The translations under genes were made by a program, and so were the position numbers. A stretch of 64,000 nt of DNA, taken from Aurantimonas sp. 22II-16-19i. Its GTDB lineage: Bacteria > Pseudomonadota > Alphaproteobacteria > Rhizobiales > Rhizobiaceae. Of the stretch, positions 51,689-60,623 are shown piece after piece (positions within the stretch are counted from its first letter, which is position 1; every line of letters starts with the position of its first letter). The notes beneath the pieces are model-generated. The model saw only the letters and a list, made by a program, of their open reading frames with translations. It was not told where the DNA came from and made no database searches. Where the stretch lies: the NCBI RefSeq assembly GCF_002088275.1, contig NZ_AQQS01000001.1:1-64000 (forward strand), in the 5' to 3' direction.

Positions 51689-54235
51689 ATGTCGATCACC
51701 ACCGCCGTCGCCCTCGTCGCCATCGTCGTCGCGCTCGGCTCGCTGGCGCGACCGGTGGCGCGCTGGCTGCGGCTTCCCGTGTCGATCGTGCTGGCAACGG
51801 GCGGCACGGCGCTCGGCGCCCTCTGCCTCTACTCCCTCGCCAATCCCGGCTCGCTGCTGCCGGCGGAATTCTCGGCCCAGGTCCTCGATCTGCCGGTGGG
51901 CTCGCACCTGTTCCTCTACGTCTTCCTGCCGACGCTGATCTTCCAGGGCGCGCTCGGCATGGACATGCACCGGATCCGCGAGGACTTCCTGCCGATCATC
52001 ATCCTCGCTCTCGTCGCCGTCGTGGTCGCCACCTTCGGCGCCGGGCTGGCGCTCTGGCCGCTGGCGGGGCAGTCGCTCGTCGCCTGCCTGCTGGTGGCGG
52101 CGCTGATCGCCACGACCGATCCGGTGGCGGTGATCGCGATCTTCCGCGAGGTCGGCGCGCCGGAACGGCTGACCCGCCTCGTCGAGGGCGAGAGCCTCTT
52201 CAACGACGCCGCGGCGATCTCGCTCTTCCTGATCTTCACCACCGCCATCACCGCCTCCGGCTCGCTCACGGCGCTGTCGGTCGCCTCCAGCCTGATCGTC
52301 CTGCCGCTCGGCGGCGCGGTGCTCGGCTGGGCCGTGGCGCAGGCCTTCCTCGTCCTGTCGCGCTCCCTCGCCGACGACCGCATCGCCTTCGTCTCGCTCA
52401 GCCTCGCCGTGCCCTATCTCGCCTACTGGATCGGCGAGGAGGTGCTGGAAGTCTCCGGCATCATCGCCGTCGTCTCGGCGGGCGTGACGCTCGCCACCTT
52501 CGCGCCGGGACGCATTGCCGGAGACACCTGGCGCCATCTCTCCGATACCTGGGAACAGCTCGCCTCCTGGTCGGCGATCCTGATCTTCGTCATGACCTCG
52601 CTGCTGGTGCCGAGCCTCGTCAGCGACGCGACGCCCTACGATCTCTTCCTCCTCGTCGTCGTCTTCCTGGCGACGCTCGCAGCGCGGGCCGTGGTGATCT
52701 TCGGCTGCTTCCCGCTGCTGGCGCGCTTCGGCCTCTATGACGGCGTGTCGCGCTCCTATGCCATCGTGATGATCTGGGGCGGCCTGCGCGGCTCGATGAC
52801 GCTGGCGCTCGCCCTCGCCGTCACCGAGAACCCGGCGATCCCCCGCCCGGTCGCCGCCTTCGTCGCGACCATCGCCACGGGCTACACGCTGATGACGCTG
52901 TTCGTGCAGGGCACGACGCTGCGCTTCCTCATCCAGCGGCTCAGGCTCGACATGCTGTCGCGCATCGACCAGGCGATCCGGGACCTCGCCCTCGCGGCGA
53001 CGTCGGAAAAGGTGCGGATCCTGGCGCGCTCGATGGTGCGGCGGTTTCGCTCGACCCGCTCCTCCACCGGGACGGAGGACGAGGTCGAGGATGGCGCCGG
53101 GGACGAGCTTCCGGACGGGCTCGACGGCGTCGTCGCCCCGGCCGCCTCGACGGCCAGCCTTTCCGCCGAGGAGAAGCTGCGCCTCGCGCTGATCACCCTG
53201 TCGGACCGGCAGCGGGAGATCGTGCTGCGGCATTTCAACGAGGGCAAGATCGCCCCCGCCATCGCCCGGGAACTCGCGGCGGAGGCGCGGCGGCGGCTCG
53301 ACCTGATCCGGATCTCCGGGCGGGCCGGCTATGCCGAGGCCGACGAGGCCGAAGTCGGCTTCGACCGGCTGGACCGCCTCGCCGGCATCCTGCAGCGGCG
53401 GCTCGGCTACAGCCAGCTCCTGTCGCAGCGCCTCGCCGACCGGTTCGAGCGGCTGGCGGAGATCTCTCTCGTCATCGACCGGCTGATCCCGTTTGCGGAA
53501 ACCGAGCTGCGGCCGGTGCTGGGATCCGGGCCGACCGACGCGGCGATCGCCACCCTGACGGAGCGCCAGAGCGTCGTCGAACGCGAGATCGCGGCGATCC
53601 GGCTGCAATATCCGGCCTATGTGGCCAAGCTCGAGCGGATGATCGTCGCCCGTTCGGTCCACTCCTTCCAGGCGATCGAGATCGAGCGGCTGCGGCGCTC
53701 GGGCGTCATCAACGCCGAGGTCGAGCGCAGCGTGCTCGACGGCATCGCCCGCCGGCGCTCGGCCGAAAGCCGGCGCCCGCCGCTCGATCTTGGGCTCGAC
53801 ACGCTGCGCCTCATCGAGCGCTGCGACCTCTTCGCCGACCTGTCGACCAGCGACAAGTCCGACCTTTCGCGGCACCTGCGGCCGCATTTCGCCGTTCCCG
53901 GCATGCCGCTGATCCGCACCGGCGAGATCGGCGACGCCGCCTACTTCATCGCGTCGGGAGCCGTGGAAGTCGCGCGGCCCGACGGCGTCAAGGTCCGCCT
54001 CGGCAGCGGCGAGGTGTTCGGCGAAATGGCCGTGATCTTCGACATCCGGCGCTCCGCCGACGTCAGGGCGATCGCCTATTCCTCGCTGCTGCGGCTCTCG
54101 GCCCAGGATTTCGCCCGCTTCCTCGTTCGCCATCCCGACGTACGCTCGAAGATCGAGGCGGTGGCCCGGGCGCGGATGGCGGAAAACCTGGCGGAACCAC
54201 GCTCCGGGGCCCCGGCGGGCGAGGTGCTGGCGTAA
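51689..54235 (+). CDS. CPA1-type cation/proton antiporter with C-terminal cyclic-nucleotide-binding domain
   Basis: The 848-residue protein has residues 1-410 as a 12-13-helix NhaP-like sodium/proton exchanger, with ATTDPVAV (Asp144) and FND (Asp173) in the ion-binding helices. A long charged cytoplasmic region (410-710) follows, then a cyclic-nucleotide-binding domain (about 715-835) with GDAAYFIASGAVEV, GSGEVFGEMAVIFDIRRSADV. This layout recalls plant SOS1 and sperm NHE. It converges with a nucleotide cyclase 13 nt away, a possible ligand source. Confidence 0.88.
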   Translation: MSITTAVALVAIVVALGSLARPVARWLRLPVSIVLATGGTALGALCLYSLANPGSLLPAEFSAQVLDLPVGSHLFLYVFLPTLIFQGALGMDMHRIREDFLPIIILALVAVVVATFGAGLALWPLAGQSLVACLLVAALIATTDPVAVIAIFREVGAPERLTRLVEGESLFNDAAAISLFLIFTTAITASGSLTALSVASSLIVLPLGGAVLGWAVAQAFLVLSRSLADDRIAFVSLSLAVPYLAYWIGEEVLEVSGIIAVVSAGVTLATFAPGRIAGDTWRHLSDTWEQLASWSAILIFVMTSLLVPSLVSDATPYDLFLLVVVFLATLAARAVVIFGCFPLLARFGLYDGVSRSYAIVMIWGGLRGSMTLALALAVTENPAIPRPVAAFVATIATGYTLMTLFVQGTTLRFLIQRLRLDMLSRIDQAIRDLALAATSEKVRILARSMVRRFRSTRSSTGTEDEVEDGAGDELPDGLDGVVAPAASTASLSAEEKLRLALITLSDRQREIVLRHFNEGKIAPAIARELAAEARRRLDLIRISGRAGYAEADEAEVGFDRLDRLAGILQRRLGYSQLLSQRLADRFERLAEISLVIDRLIPFAETELRPVLGSGPTDAAIATLTERQSVVEREIAAIRLQYPAYVAKLERMIVARSVHSFQAIEIERLRRSGVINAEVERSVLDGIARRRSAESRRPPLDLGLDTLRLIERCDLFADLSTSDKSDLSRHLRPHFAVPGMPLIRTGEIGDAAYFIASGAVEVARPDGVKVRLGSGEVFGEMAVIFDIRRSADVRAIAYSSLLRLSAQDFARFLVRHPDVRSKIEAVARARMAENLAEPRSGAPAGEVLA

Positions 54236-54248
54236 GCGCGCGCCGGCC

Positions 54249-56231
54249 TCAGGACGCCTCTTTCATGAGAGCTCCCGTCGCCTCGCCCCCCATGGCCCTC
54301 AGTTTTGCCGCCTCCCGCGCGACGATCGTCGCATGGAGGAAGCCGAGGGCCGGGTGGGCGTCGAACGAGGCTCCGTGCGGGTTTCCACCGGCGATCACCG
54401 CATCGACCGCGGCGTCGAAGCGGGCGCGAAGATCCCGTGCCACCGGTTCGCCCGGCAGCACGGTATAGACCGGCGAGATACCGCTGCGGCCCTTGACCGC
54501 GATCCGGGCGACGAGAAGCGGCGCCAGCCTCTCCCGCACCCGTTCGGCTGTCGCGGCGCCGATGAGCAGCGGAACCCGGCACTCCTTCGACGCGCCTTCC
54601 AGCCTGGAGGCGTAGTTCACCGCGTCGCCCAGCACCGAATAGTCGAACCGCGTCGCCGAGCCCATGTTGCCGACGACGCAGGCGCCGGTGTTGATGCCGA
54701 CCCCGACGGCGAGCTTCGGGGCGGCCTCGCCCAGATCGGCGCGCAGCTCGACATTGAGACGATCGACCGCCGCCAGCATCGCCAGCCCCGCCTCGACCGC
54801 ATGGAGGGCATGGTCCGGATCGTCCAGCGGGGCGTTCCAGAAGGCCATGATGCAGTCGCCGATGAACTTGTCGATGGTCCCGCCCCGCTCCAGCACGGCA
54901 TCCGACAGGGGCGTCAAGAGCCGGTTGACCAGCTGCGTCAGCCGCTCCGGCTCGTCCTTCATCGATTCGGCGAGCGTGGTGAAGTTGCGGATGTCGCTGA
55001 ACAGGATGGTCAGTTCGCGCTTCTCGCCGCCGAGCTTCAACGCGTTCGGATCGCGTGCCAGCCGCTCGACCATGGCGGGCGCCAGATAGTGGCCGAAGGC
55101 GCGCGTGACGCCCCGGCGCAGCGCCCGCTCCTCGGTGATGTCGCGGGCGGCGAGCGGCGCCAGCACCACGGCGACGGCCAGCGACGGGGCGAGCGGCGGC
55201 AGGAACAGGCCGGCGAGGAAGAACGCGGCGAGGCTCGCCGTGAACACCGCCGCGACGAGCCCGAGGCCGAGCGCCAGCGTCGAGAGGCCGGCTGGACGCC
55301 AGGCCGCGAGGGCGGCGAGGACCACCGCCAGGCCGACGGCGAGGCCGACGAGCGGCAGGCCGGCCGGGCGGATGCTGAGACCGTGGCGCAGGTTGTCGGC
55401 GATGGTGGCCTGGATCTCGACGCCCGGCACGAGCATGCCGGTCGCCGAGGTGAAGGCGGTGGCGAAGCTGTCGGCGCCGCCGGTCTCGGCGGGAATCGCC
55501 ATCTGCAGGCTGCGGCCGACGACGACCAGCTTGTTCTCGAAGGTGTCTGGCGGCAGGAAGTTCGCCGGATCGAGCGCCTGGTAGTACGAGACCGTCGGAT
55601 AGCTGCGCGCGGGGCCCATCGGGCGGATCAGCCGGCCGGGCGCAGCGTCCGCTCCTGTGCCGGCGGCACGCAGCAACTCGGCCGCAAAGCCGTCCGGTGC
55701 TGCCGGCATCCGCCGCAGGACGCCGTCGGGATCGAGCGAGACCGAGGCAAGCCCGACCCGCGCGCCGCCGGCCACGAGGTCCGGAAACGGGTCGGTGCGG
55801 ATCAACTGGCTCATGTGCGGCGTCTCGATCACGCTCTCGTCGGCCGCGAGCACGACGTCGGGACCGAGTGTCTCGGCAAGGATTCGATCCGCTTCCTCCG
55901 ACGACGGTTCGGCAAAGACGAGGTCGAGGCCGATCGCCTTCGCCCCGGCCTGCCGCAGGGCGGTGACCAGCCGGGCGTGGAGATCGCGCGGCCAGGGCCA
56001 TTGCAGCCCGATCTCGGCGAAGGACGGCTCGTCGATGGCGACCACCACGATGCCGCCATCGGCCTCGGCCAGCGGCTGCATCGGCGGCGGCGCCAGGGTC
56101 GCGAAGGCGTCGAAGACCCGCGCCTCCGCCATGCGGAAGGGCTGCCAGGTCGCCAGGCCAAGACAGAGAGCGATCGCCGCGAGGGCGCAAAGAACCGTTT
56201 CGGCAAGCCGCCGACGCGGTCGCGCCGCCAT
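54249..56231 (-). CDS. CHASE2-domain class III adenylate cyclase
   Basis: The 660-residue membrane protein has one N-terminal helix (12-30), a periplasmic CHASE2 sensor (about 31-290), three helices (290-362) and a class III catalytic domain (about 400-590). Metal Asp413 and Asp459, adenine-selecting Lys455 and Asp530, and Asn539/Arg543 are all present, so a cAMP-producing enzyme is predicted. Its ATG shares a base with the stop of the FecR-barrel gene (TGATG), so the two are made together. Confidence 0.9.
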   Translation of the reverse strand: MAARPRRRLAETVLCALAAIALCLGLATWQPFRMAEARVFDAFATLAPPPMQPLAEADGGIVVVAIDEPSFAEIGLQWPWPRDLHARLVTALRQAGAKAIGLDLVFAEPSSEEADRILAETLGPDVVLAADESVIETPHMSQLIRTDPFPDLVAGGARVGLASVSLDPDGVLRRMPAAPDGFAAELLRAAGTGADAAPGRLIRPMGPARSYPTVSYYQALDPANFLPPDTFENKLVVVGRSLQMAIPAETGGADSFATAFTSATGMLVPGVEIQATIADNLRHGLSIRPAGLPLVGLAVGLAVVLAALAAWRPAGLSTLALGLGLVAAVFTASLAAFFLAGLFLPPLAPSLAVAVVLAPLAARDITEERALRRGVTRAFGHYLAPAMVERLARDPNALKLGGEKRELTILFSDIRNFTTLAESMKDEPERLTQLVNRLLTPLSDAVLERGGTIDKFIGDCIMAFWNAPLDDPDHALHAVEAGLAMLAAVDRLNVELRADLGEAAPKLAVGVGINTGACVVGNMGSATRFDYSVLGDAVNYASRLEGASKECRVPLLIGAATAERVRERLAPLLVARIAVKGRSGISPVYTVLPGEPVARDLRARFDAAVDAVIAGGNPHGASFDAHPALGFLHATIVAREAAKLRAMGGEATGALMKEAS

Positions 56232-59200
56232 CAGAACCGCGCCTGCAGCGAGGCGCGGATGGTGCGCCCGGCGGTCGGAACATAGGGCGCCACTTCCACC
56301 GCCTCGTCGAAGACGTTGTAGATCCCGGCGTCGAGCGAGAGGTGACGGTCGGCGCTTTCCCAGCTGCCGAAGACGTCGGTGACGAAGGCATCGTCCAGCC
56401 GGTAACCGTCCAGCTGGGAGTCGCGGCTGCCGAGCCAGGTCTCACGCGCGGTGACCTTGACCCGGCTCGGATGGACATAGGTGAGTTCGAACTGGCCGGT
56501 CCAGTCCGGCACGAAGGGGATGTCGCCTGTCTCGCGGCCGACGGTTCCCTCGGACCAGCTGCGCGCCAGCGTTCCGGACGCTCCGAGGCCGCCGCCGAGC
56601 CAGGCGTTGACGGTGACGGCGAGGCGGTCGAGGCGGGCATCCTCGACCGACACGGCGTCGAGATAGCGCGGCACCGAGAAGCTCAGCCCGGCAAAATCCT
56701 GATGCTGGTACTCGACCGAGGTGAACAGCCGCCGCGTCCACTCGCTGTCGAGCCTGACGATGGTGGTGTCCACGTGATCGACGTCGCCGACGGTGCTGGA
56801 GCGAAGGCCGAGGACGCCGATCGGCGCCAGCGTGTAGGCGTCCTCCTCGGGCCGCTCGCGCAGGAACGCCGCCCGCAGCCACTGGCCCTCGACCGGCATG
56901 TAGGCGGCGCCGACCCGCGGCTGCAGGAGATCGTCGCTCACGCCGTCGGTCTCGCTCGTCGAGGCGAAGAGCCCCGCCTCGAATCGGAGATCCTGCGTCG
57001 CCTCGAAGGTGGCGTCGATCCAAGCCCGGCCGAACCGGCTGCGGCTTTCCGACGATGCCTCGGCGATCAGCACCGGCACCGGAACCGGTCCGCGGAGATC
57101 GAAGGCGTAGAGGGCGCTGTCGGTCTCGGAGCGCAACCCGCCATATTCGCCGCCATATTCGAGCGTGACGGAGTCGAGGCCGATCCGATGGCTGGCGCTC
57201 GCCTTGAGAAGATCCTGCCGCGCATCGCCGGTGTAGCTGCCGAGGACGTCCTGGATCAAGAGCTCCAGCGGCGTCGACGTCTCTGTGCCGTCGTTCCGGG
57301 CGCCGAACACCGCCACGTCGAGGACGTTGCGATAGCCGAAACTGTGGCTGAGTCCGATCGTCCCGAGGAAGGTGTCGTGGCTGGCCGAATCGCGGGCGGT
57401 CAGCGGCACCGCTTCGAGTGCGACGTCGCCGGTGGTCCGTCCGGCCGAGAAGAACCCCGCCATCCGGTCGTTCGGCGTCAGCTGCAGGCCGAACCCGCCG
57501 ACGACCTGATAGGCGTTGTCCTCCTGCGAAGCATAGTCCGGCGAGATGGTCTCGGCGCTCGCCTGCAGGAACATCGAATAGGGCAGCGGGCCGTAGCCGA
57601 GCGACTGGACGCTGGCGCCATAGAGCCCGCCCCACTGGTCGTCCGCATTGACGACGCCGCCGGAGAACGAGAACTCGGTGAAGGGCGAGGTCACGAAGGA
57701 TGGCCGCAGGCGAGCGCCCGCAAGGCTGAGCGGATCGCCGAGGATGCCCTTGGTCAGGAGCGAGAAGCCCCGCCCGTCCACCGCGGGATCCGGCCCCTTG
57801 ATCTCCTGGCCGCGGGCGAGCGCGATGGGCGACGGGCTGCCGTAGAGGGCGCGGTCGAAGTAGCCGGCCGCCTCGAACGGGTCGAAGATCAGTTCGCTCC
57901 AGTAGGATCCCCACGCGTCGAGCGACAGGACGCCGTAGGCGGCGGAGAGCACCGAGCCGGAATCGCGGGTCGCGCGGATCGACTGGTAGTCGCCGCCCCT
58001 GGCGCGGATGCGCCTGACCGATTCCTCGGCATATTCGATTGCGGCATCGGCCTGATACTGGTCGATCGCCAGGGCCGCCAGATATTGCGACGTGGTCGGG
58101 CTGTTCGGGTCGAGGCGGTCGGCGTCCTCGAAGGCCTGCCGAGCATGCTCGATGTCGCCGGCGGCCGCATAGGCCTCGCCGAGGGCGAGCAGGCCGTCGG
58201 CATAGGCCGGATTGACCGTCGAGGCCTTCAAGAGATTGTCGAGCGCCGCCGTCTCGTCGCCCTCCATCAGCTTCTGCTTGCCGCGCGCGAGGTAGCCGAC
58301 GGCAAAGGAGGGATCCCTCTCGACGATCGCATCGATCATCGCCCCCGCCTCCTGCAGCCGGTTCTGGGCAAGATAGACGATCGCGAGGTTGGTCCGGGTG
58401 ACGAGGTCCTCCGGATCGATGGCGATGGCCCGTTCGAGCGCCGCCTCGGCTTCGGCGTGGGCGCCCTTATCGCCGAGCGCCAGGGCGTAGTCGTTGAGGA
58501 GAGCGGTTTTGCCGGGAGCGAGCGCCAGACCTTTTTCGAGATCGGCGATGGCCCCGGTGAGATCGGCCTTGGCATTGGCGCGGTAATAGGCCCGCGCCGA
58601 GAGCACCTCGGGATCCTCCGGGGCGAGCGCATAGGCCGCCTCGACCGCCCGGCCAGCCGTCTCGTTGTCGCCGGCCAGCATCGCGATCTTGGCAAGGGCG
58701 GCCATGTATTGCGGGTCACGGCTGAACCGCGGCTCGCCCTCCTGCATGATCGCAAGGGCATCGCGGGGCGAGCCGAGCATGGCGGCCACGATGGTTTCCC
58801 CGACGACGGAGACCCGGTCTCCGCGATCGGCACGCGGCCGCTCCGGCGCCGTCGTCGGATCGGCCAGCGAGCGGGCGAAATAGAGGAGATAACGCGCCGT
58901 CGTACGCTTCTCGCCCGCCAGATGCGGGATCGCCCGCTCGTAGAGGGCGGCGGCACGGGCATAGTCCTGGCGCGCCCCCAGGATGTTGGCCTCGAGCAGC
59001 ATCAGGCGCGCCGCCTGCGCTGCCGTCAACGATCCCGCACGGGCGTCCGCGATGGCCCGCTCCACCGCCTGCCTGCCGTCGCGGTCGGCGGCGATCTCCG
59101 CGGCGAGCACGCGGTCTTCGGCGGTCAGCGCGGCGGCCGGGGTTCCGGCGAGCCGGGCGCGCTCGGCAACGATCGCCCGGCTCGGCAGCGTGGTGGCGGG

Positions 59201-59833
59201 AAACGATTCGAAGGCCGCCCGGAGCGAGAGGTTGACCAGCATCTGCTCGCGCTGGTCACCGGCGACGACGACGAGCTTGGTCGGCGCCTGTCCGAGCGTG
59301 GCCGCCGCCGCCTCGCCCCGGCGCACGGTGACCGAGCCCTGTGGGTTGGAGAACTCGACCTCGCCGTCGAGGACGGTGAGCCTGGAGTTGTCGCCGTTCA
59401 CCGAGAGGGTCCAGTCGGTGCCGCGGATCGCCGCCGTCGCCGCGGCGGTCTCGACGAAGACCCCGGAGCCGCCCCGCGCCGCGCGGCCGAAGATCTGGCC
59501 GCTCTCAAGGGCGAGCCGCGTGTCGCCGCCGGGAATCCGCTCCTTGACGACGAGCACGGAATTGCGGCCGACGCGGATCTGGGTCTGGTCGGAAAAGAGA
59601 ATCGCCAACTGCCCGGTGGCGTTGGTGCGCAGGACGTCGCCGGTCTTCACTTCCTGGAGGACTTCGACGCCGCGCCAGGAGGGCGCCTCGACGAGTTCGA
59701 TCTCCTCGCCGAGCTTCGTCGCGATGACCGCACCGGCAGCCGGGGCAGATCGCGGGACGGGTGCGGCAAAAGCTTGGGAAGACACGGCAAGAGAGGCGAG
59801 GATGGCAGTGAGCCGGCTACGCTTCGGACCCAT
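56231..59833 (-). CDS. FecR-TPR-beta-barrel outer-membrane protein
   Basis: This 1200-residue protein has a signal peptide (cleavage after AFA, residue 23) and a FecR domain (about 55-160) with GQIFGRA and AAIRGTDWTL. Tetratricopeptide repeats follow (about 285-630, e.g. ALERAIAIDPEDLVTRTNLA), then a long beta-rich C-terminus ending in Phe (ASLQARF), typical of outer-membrane barrels. It is probably a barrel with a periplasmic sensing arm. It sits first in an operon with the CHASE2 cyclase. The ligand is unknown. Confidence 0.85.
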   Translation of the reverse strand: MGPKRSRLTAILASLAVSSQAFAAPVPRSAPAAGAVIATKLGEEIELVEAPSWRGVEVLQEVKTGDVLRTNATGQLAILFSDQTQIRVGRNSVLVVKERIPGGDTRLALESGQIFGRAARGGSGVFVETAAATAAIRGTDWTLSVNGDNSRLTVLDGEVEFSNPQGSVTVRRGEAAAATLGQAPTKLVVVAGDQREQMLVNLSLRAAFESFPATTLPSRAIVAERARLAGTPAAALTAEDRVLAAEIAADRDGRQAVERAIADARAGSLTAAQAARLMLLEANILGARQDYARAAALYERAIPHLAGEKRTTARYLLYFARSLADPTTAPERPRADRGDRVSVVGETIVAAMLGSPRDALAIMQEGEPRFSRDPQYMAALAKIAMLAGDNETAGRAVEAAYALAPEDPEVLSARAYYRANAKADLTGAIADLEKGLALAPGKTALLNDYALALGDKGAHAEAEAALERAIAIDPEDLVTRTNLAIVYLAQNRLQEAGAMIDAIVERDPSFAVGYLARGKQKLMEGDETAALDNLLKASTVNPAYADGLLALGEAYAAAGDIEHARQAFEDADRLDPNSPTTSQYLAALAIDQYQADAAIEYAEESVRRIRARGGDYQSIRATRDSGSVLSAAYGVLSLDAWGSYWSELIFDPFEAAGYFDRALYGSPSPIALARGQEIKGPDPAVDGRGFSLLTKGILGDPLSLAGARLRPSFVTSPFTEFSFSGGVVNADDQWGGLYGASVQSLGYGPLPYSMFLQASAETISPDYASQEDNAYQVVGGFGLQLTPNDRMAGFFSAGRTTGDVALEAVPLTARDSASHDTFLGTIGLSHSFGYRNVLDVAVFGARNDGTETSTPLELLIQDVLGSYTGDARQDLLKASASHRIGLDSVTLEYGGEYGGLRSETDSALYAFDLRGPVPVPVLIAEASSESRSRFGRAWIDATFEATQDLRFEAGLFASTSETDGVSDDLLQPRVGAAYMPVEGQWLRAAFLRERPEEDAYTLAPIGVLGLRSSTVGDVDHVDTTIVRLDSEWTRRLFTSVEYQHQDFAGLSFSVPRYLDAVSVEDARLDRLAVTVNAWLGGGLGASGTLARSWSEGTVGRETGDIPFVPDWTGQFELTYVHPSRVKVTARETWLGSRDSQLDGYRLDDAFVTDVFGSWESADRHLSLDAGIYNVFDEAVEVAPYVPTAGRTIRASLQARF

Positions 59834-59863
59834 CGGTGATGAACTCGGACATGACGATACGGC

Positions 59864-59893
59864 ATGAATCGAGGCATGGGATGGCGCTGTCAA
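59864..59893 (-). promoter_or_regulatory. Putative promoter of the FecR-barrel/cyclase operon
   Basis: On the minus strand a consensus -35 TTGACA (59893-59888) is followed after 18 nt by ATTCAT (59869-59864), about 30 nt before the chosen ATG. The -35 is perfect; the -10 is partial. Confidence 0.38.
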
Positions 59894-60033
59894 TCAGGGC
59901 ACTTGCAGTTGCGACCGAGGACCCGGACAAATGGCCTCGGGCGTGTCGTTGCGGCCACAGACGCGGCGCCGAAGATCCGCCACAGATCTGCAGCCGAACG
60001 ACTTGTTCAGAATCGCATCTTCCGGAGCGTCCG

Positions 60034-60516
60034 ATGTCCGAGAGGCATCTTGCCCACCTCGTCGAAGCCAACCGCATGTTTGCCGATCAGATTCGGACCG
60101 CGGACCAGAAGGCAGCCTATATCTTCACCTTCATCCTGGCCCTGGTCGTCTGGTCGGCGGAAACGCGCCGGTCCTTCTCCTTGGAGCACATCGCCACGAC
60201 GGGGATCCTCAACGCCGCGGCCGGTCTCGTGCTGATGGGCGCCGTCGGCGTGTCCCTGGTCTCGGCGCTCTGCGTCGTGCTGCCCCGCTCGCGGCCGGGA
60301 ACCAGCATCCTCTTCTGGGGCGCCTGGCCGGGCGCCGCCACCGCCCTCGACGAAGCCCGCCGGCAGGGCGACACCGAGTTCCTCTACGAGGACTACATGC
60401 AGAATACCAAGACCCTCGCGGCCATCTGCCAGGCGAAGTACCGGATGGTGGCGATCGCCTTCCGGGCGATGTTCGTCGTCTTCGCCAGCTACATCGCGCT
60501 GCTGATGACCGGCTGA
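60034..60516 (+). CDS. Pycsar-effector-like (DUF5706-type) small membrane protein
   Basis: The 160-residue protein has the family N-terminus LVEANRMFADQIRTADQKAA (residues about 9-28). Predicted transmembrane helices follow at about 28-45, 57-83 and 138-158, with a cytoplasmic loop between the last two. In Pycsar anti-phage systems related PycTM proteins are membrane-disrupting effectors triggered by cyclic pyrimidine nucleotides. Here it diverges from a CHASE2 cyclase operon. A GGAGCG site precedes the ATG at 60034. Confidence 0.75.
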   Translation: MSERHLAHLVEANRMFADQIRTADQKAAYIFTFILALVVWSAETRRSFSLEHIATTGILNAAAGLVLMGAVGVSLVSALCVVLPRSRPGTSILFWGAWPGAATALDEARRQGDTEFLYEDYMQNTKTLAAICQAKYRMVAIAFRAMFVVFASYIALLMTG

Positions 60517-60623
60517 CCCGTCAGGACCCAATCCGGCAGGCTGCGAACGAACGCTCGAGGCGGCACATGCGGAGGACGGCGATGAGGCATGATCGGCTCC
60601 GCCCTTCCCCGGTCGTCCGGCTC

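Noticed and set aside
50894-54133. Very long open frame (1079 codons) antisense to the antiporter
   Set aside because: It mirrors the antiporter codons and is dominated by Arg, Asp, Glu, Gly and His, typical of GC-rich antisense shadows. It has no domain or ribosome-binding site.
54249-56231. Reading the cyclase as a Pycsar cytidylate/uridylate cyclase
   Set aside because: Adenine-selecting Lys455 and Asp530 are present and the protein is CHASE2 membrane-bound, so an adenylate cyclase is the better call.
56342-59839. 1165-codon frame antisense to the FecR-barrel gene
   Set aside because: Its composition is shadow-like. The opposite strand gives a signal peptide, FecR, TPR and barrel signatures.
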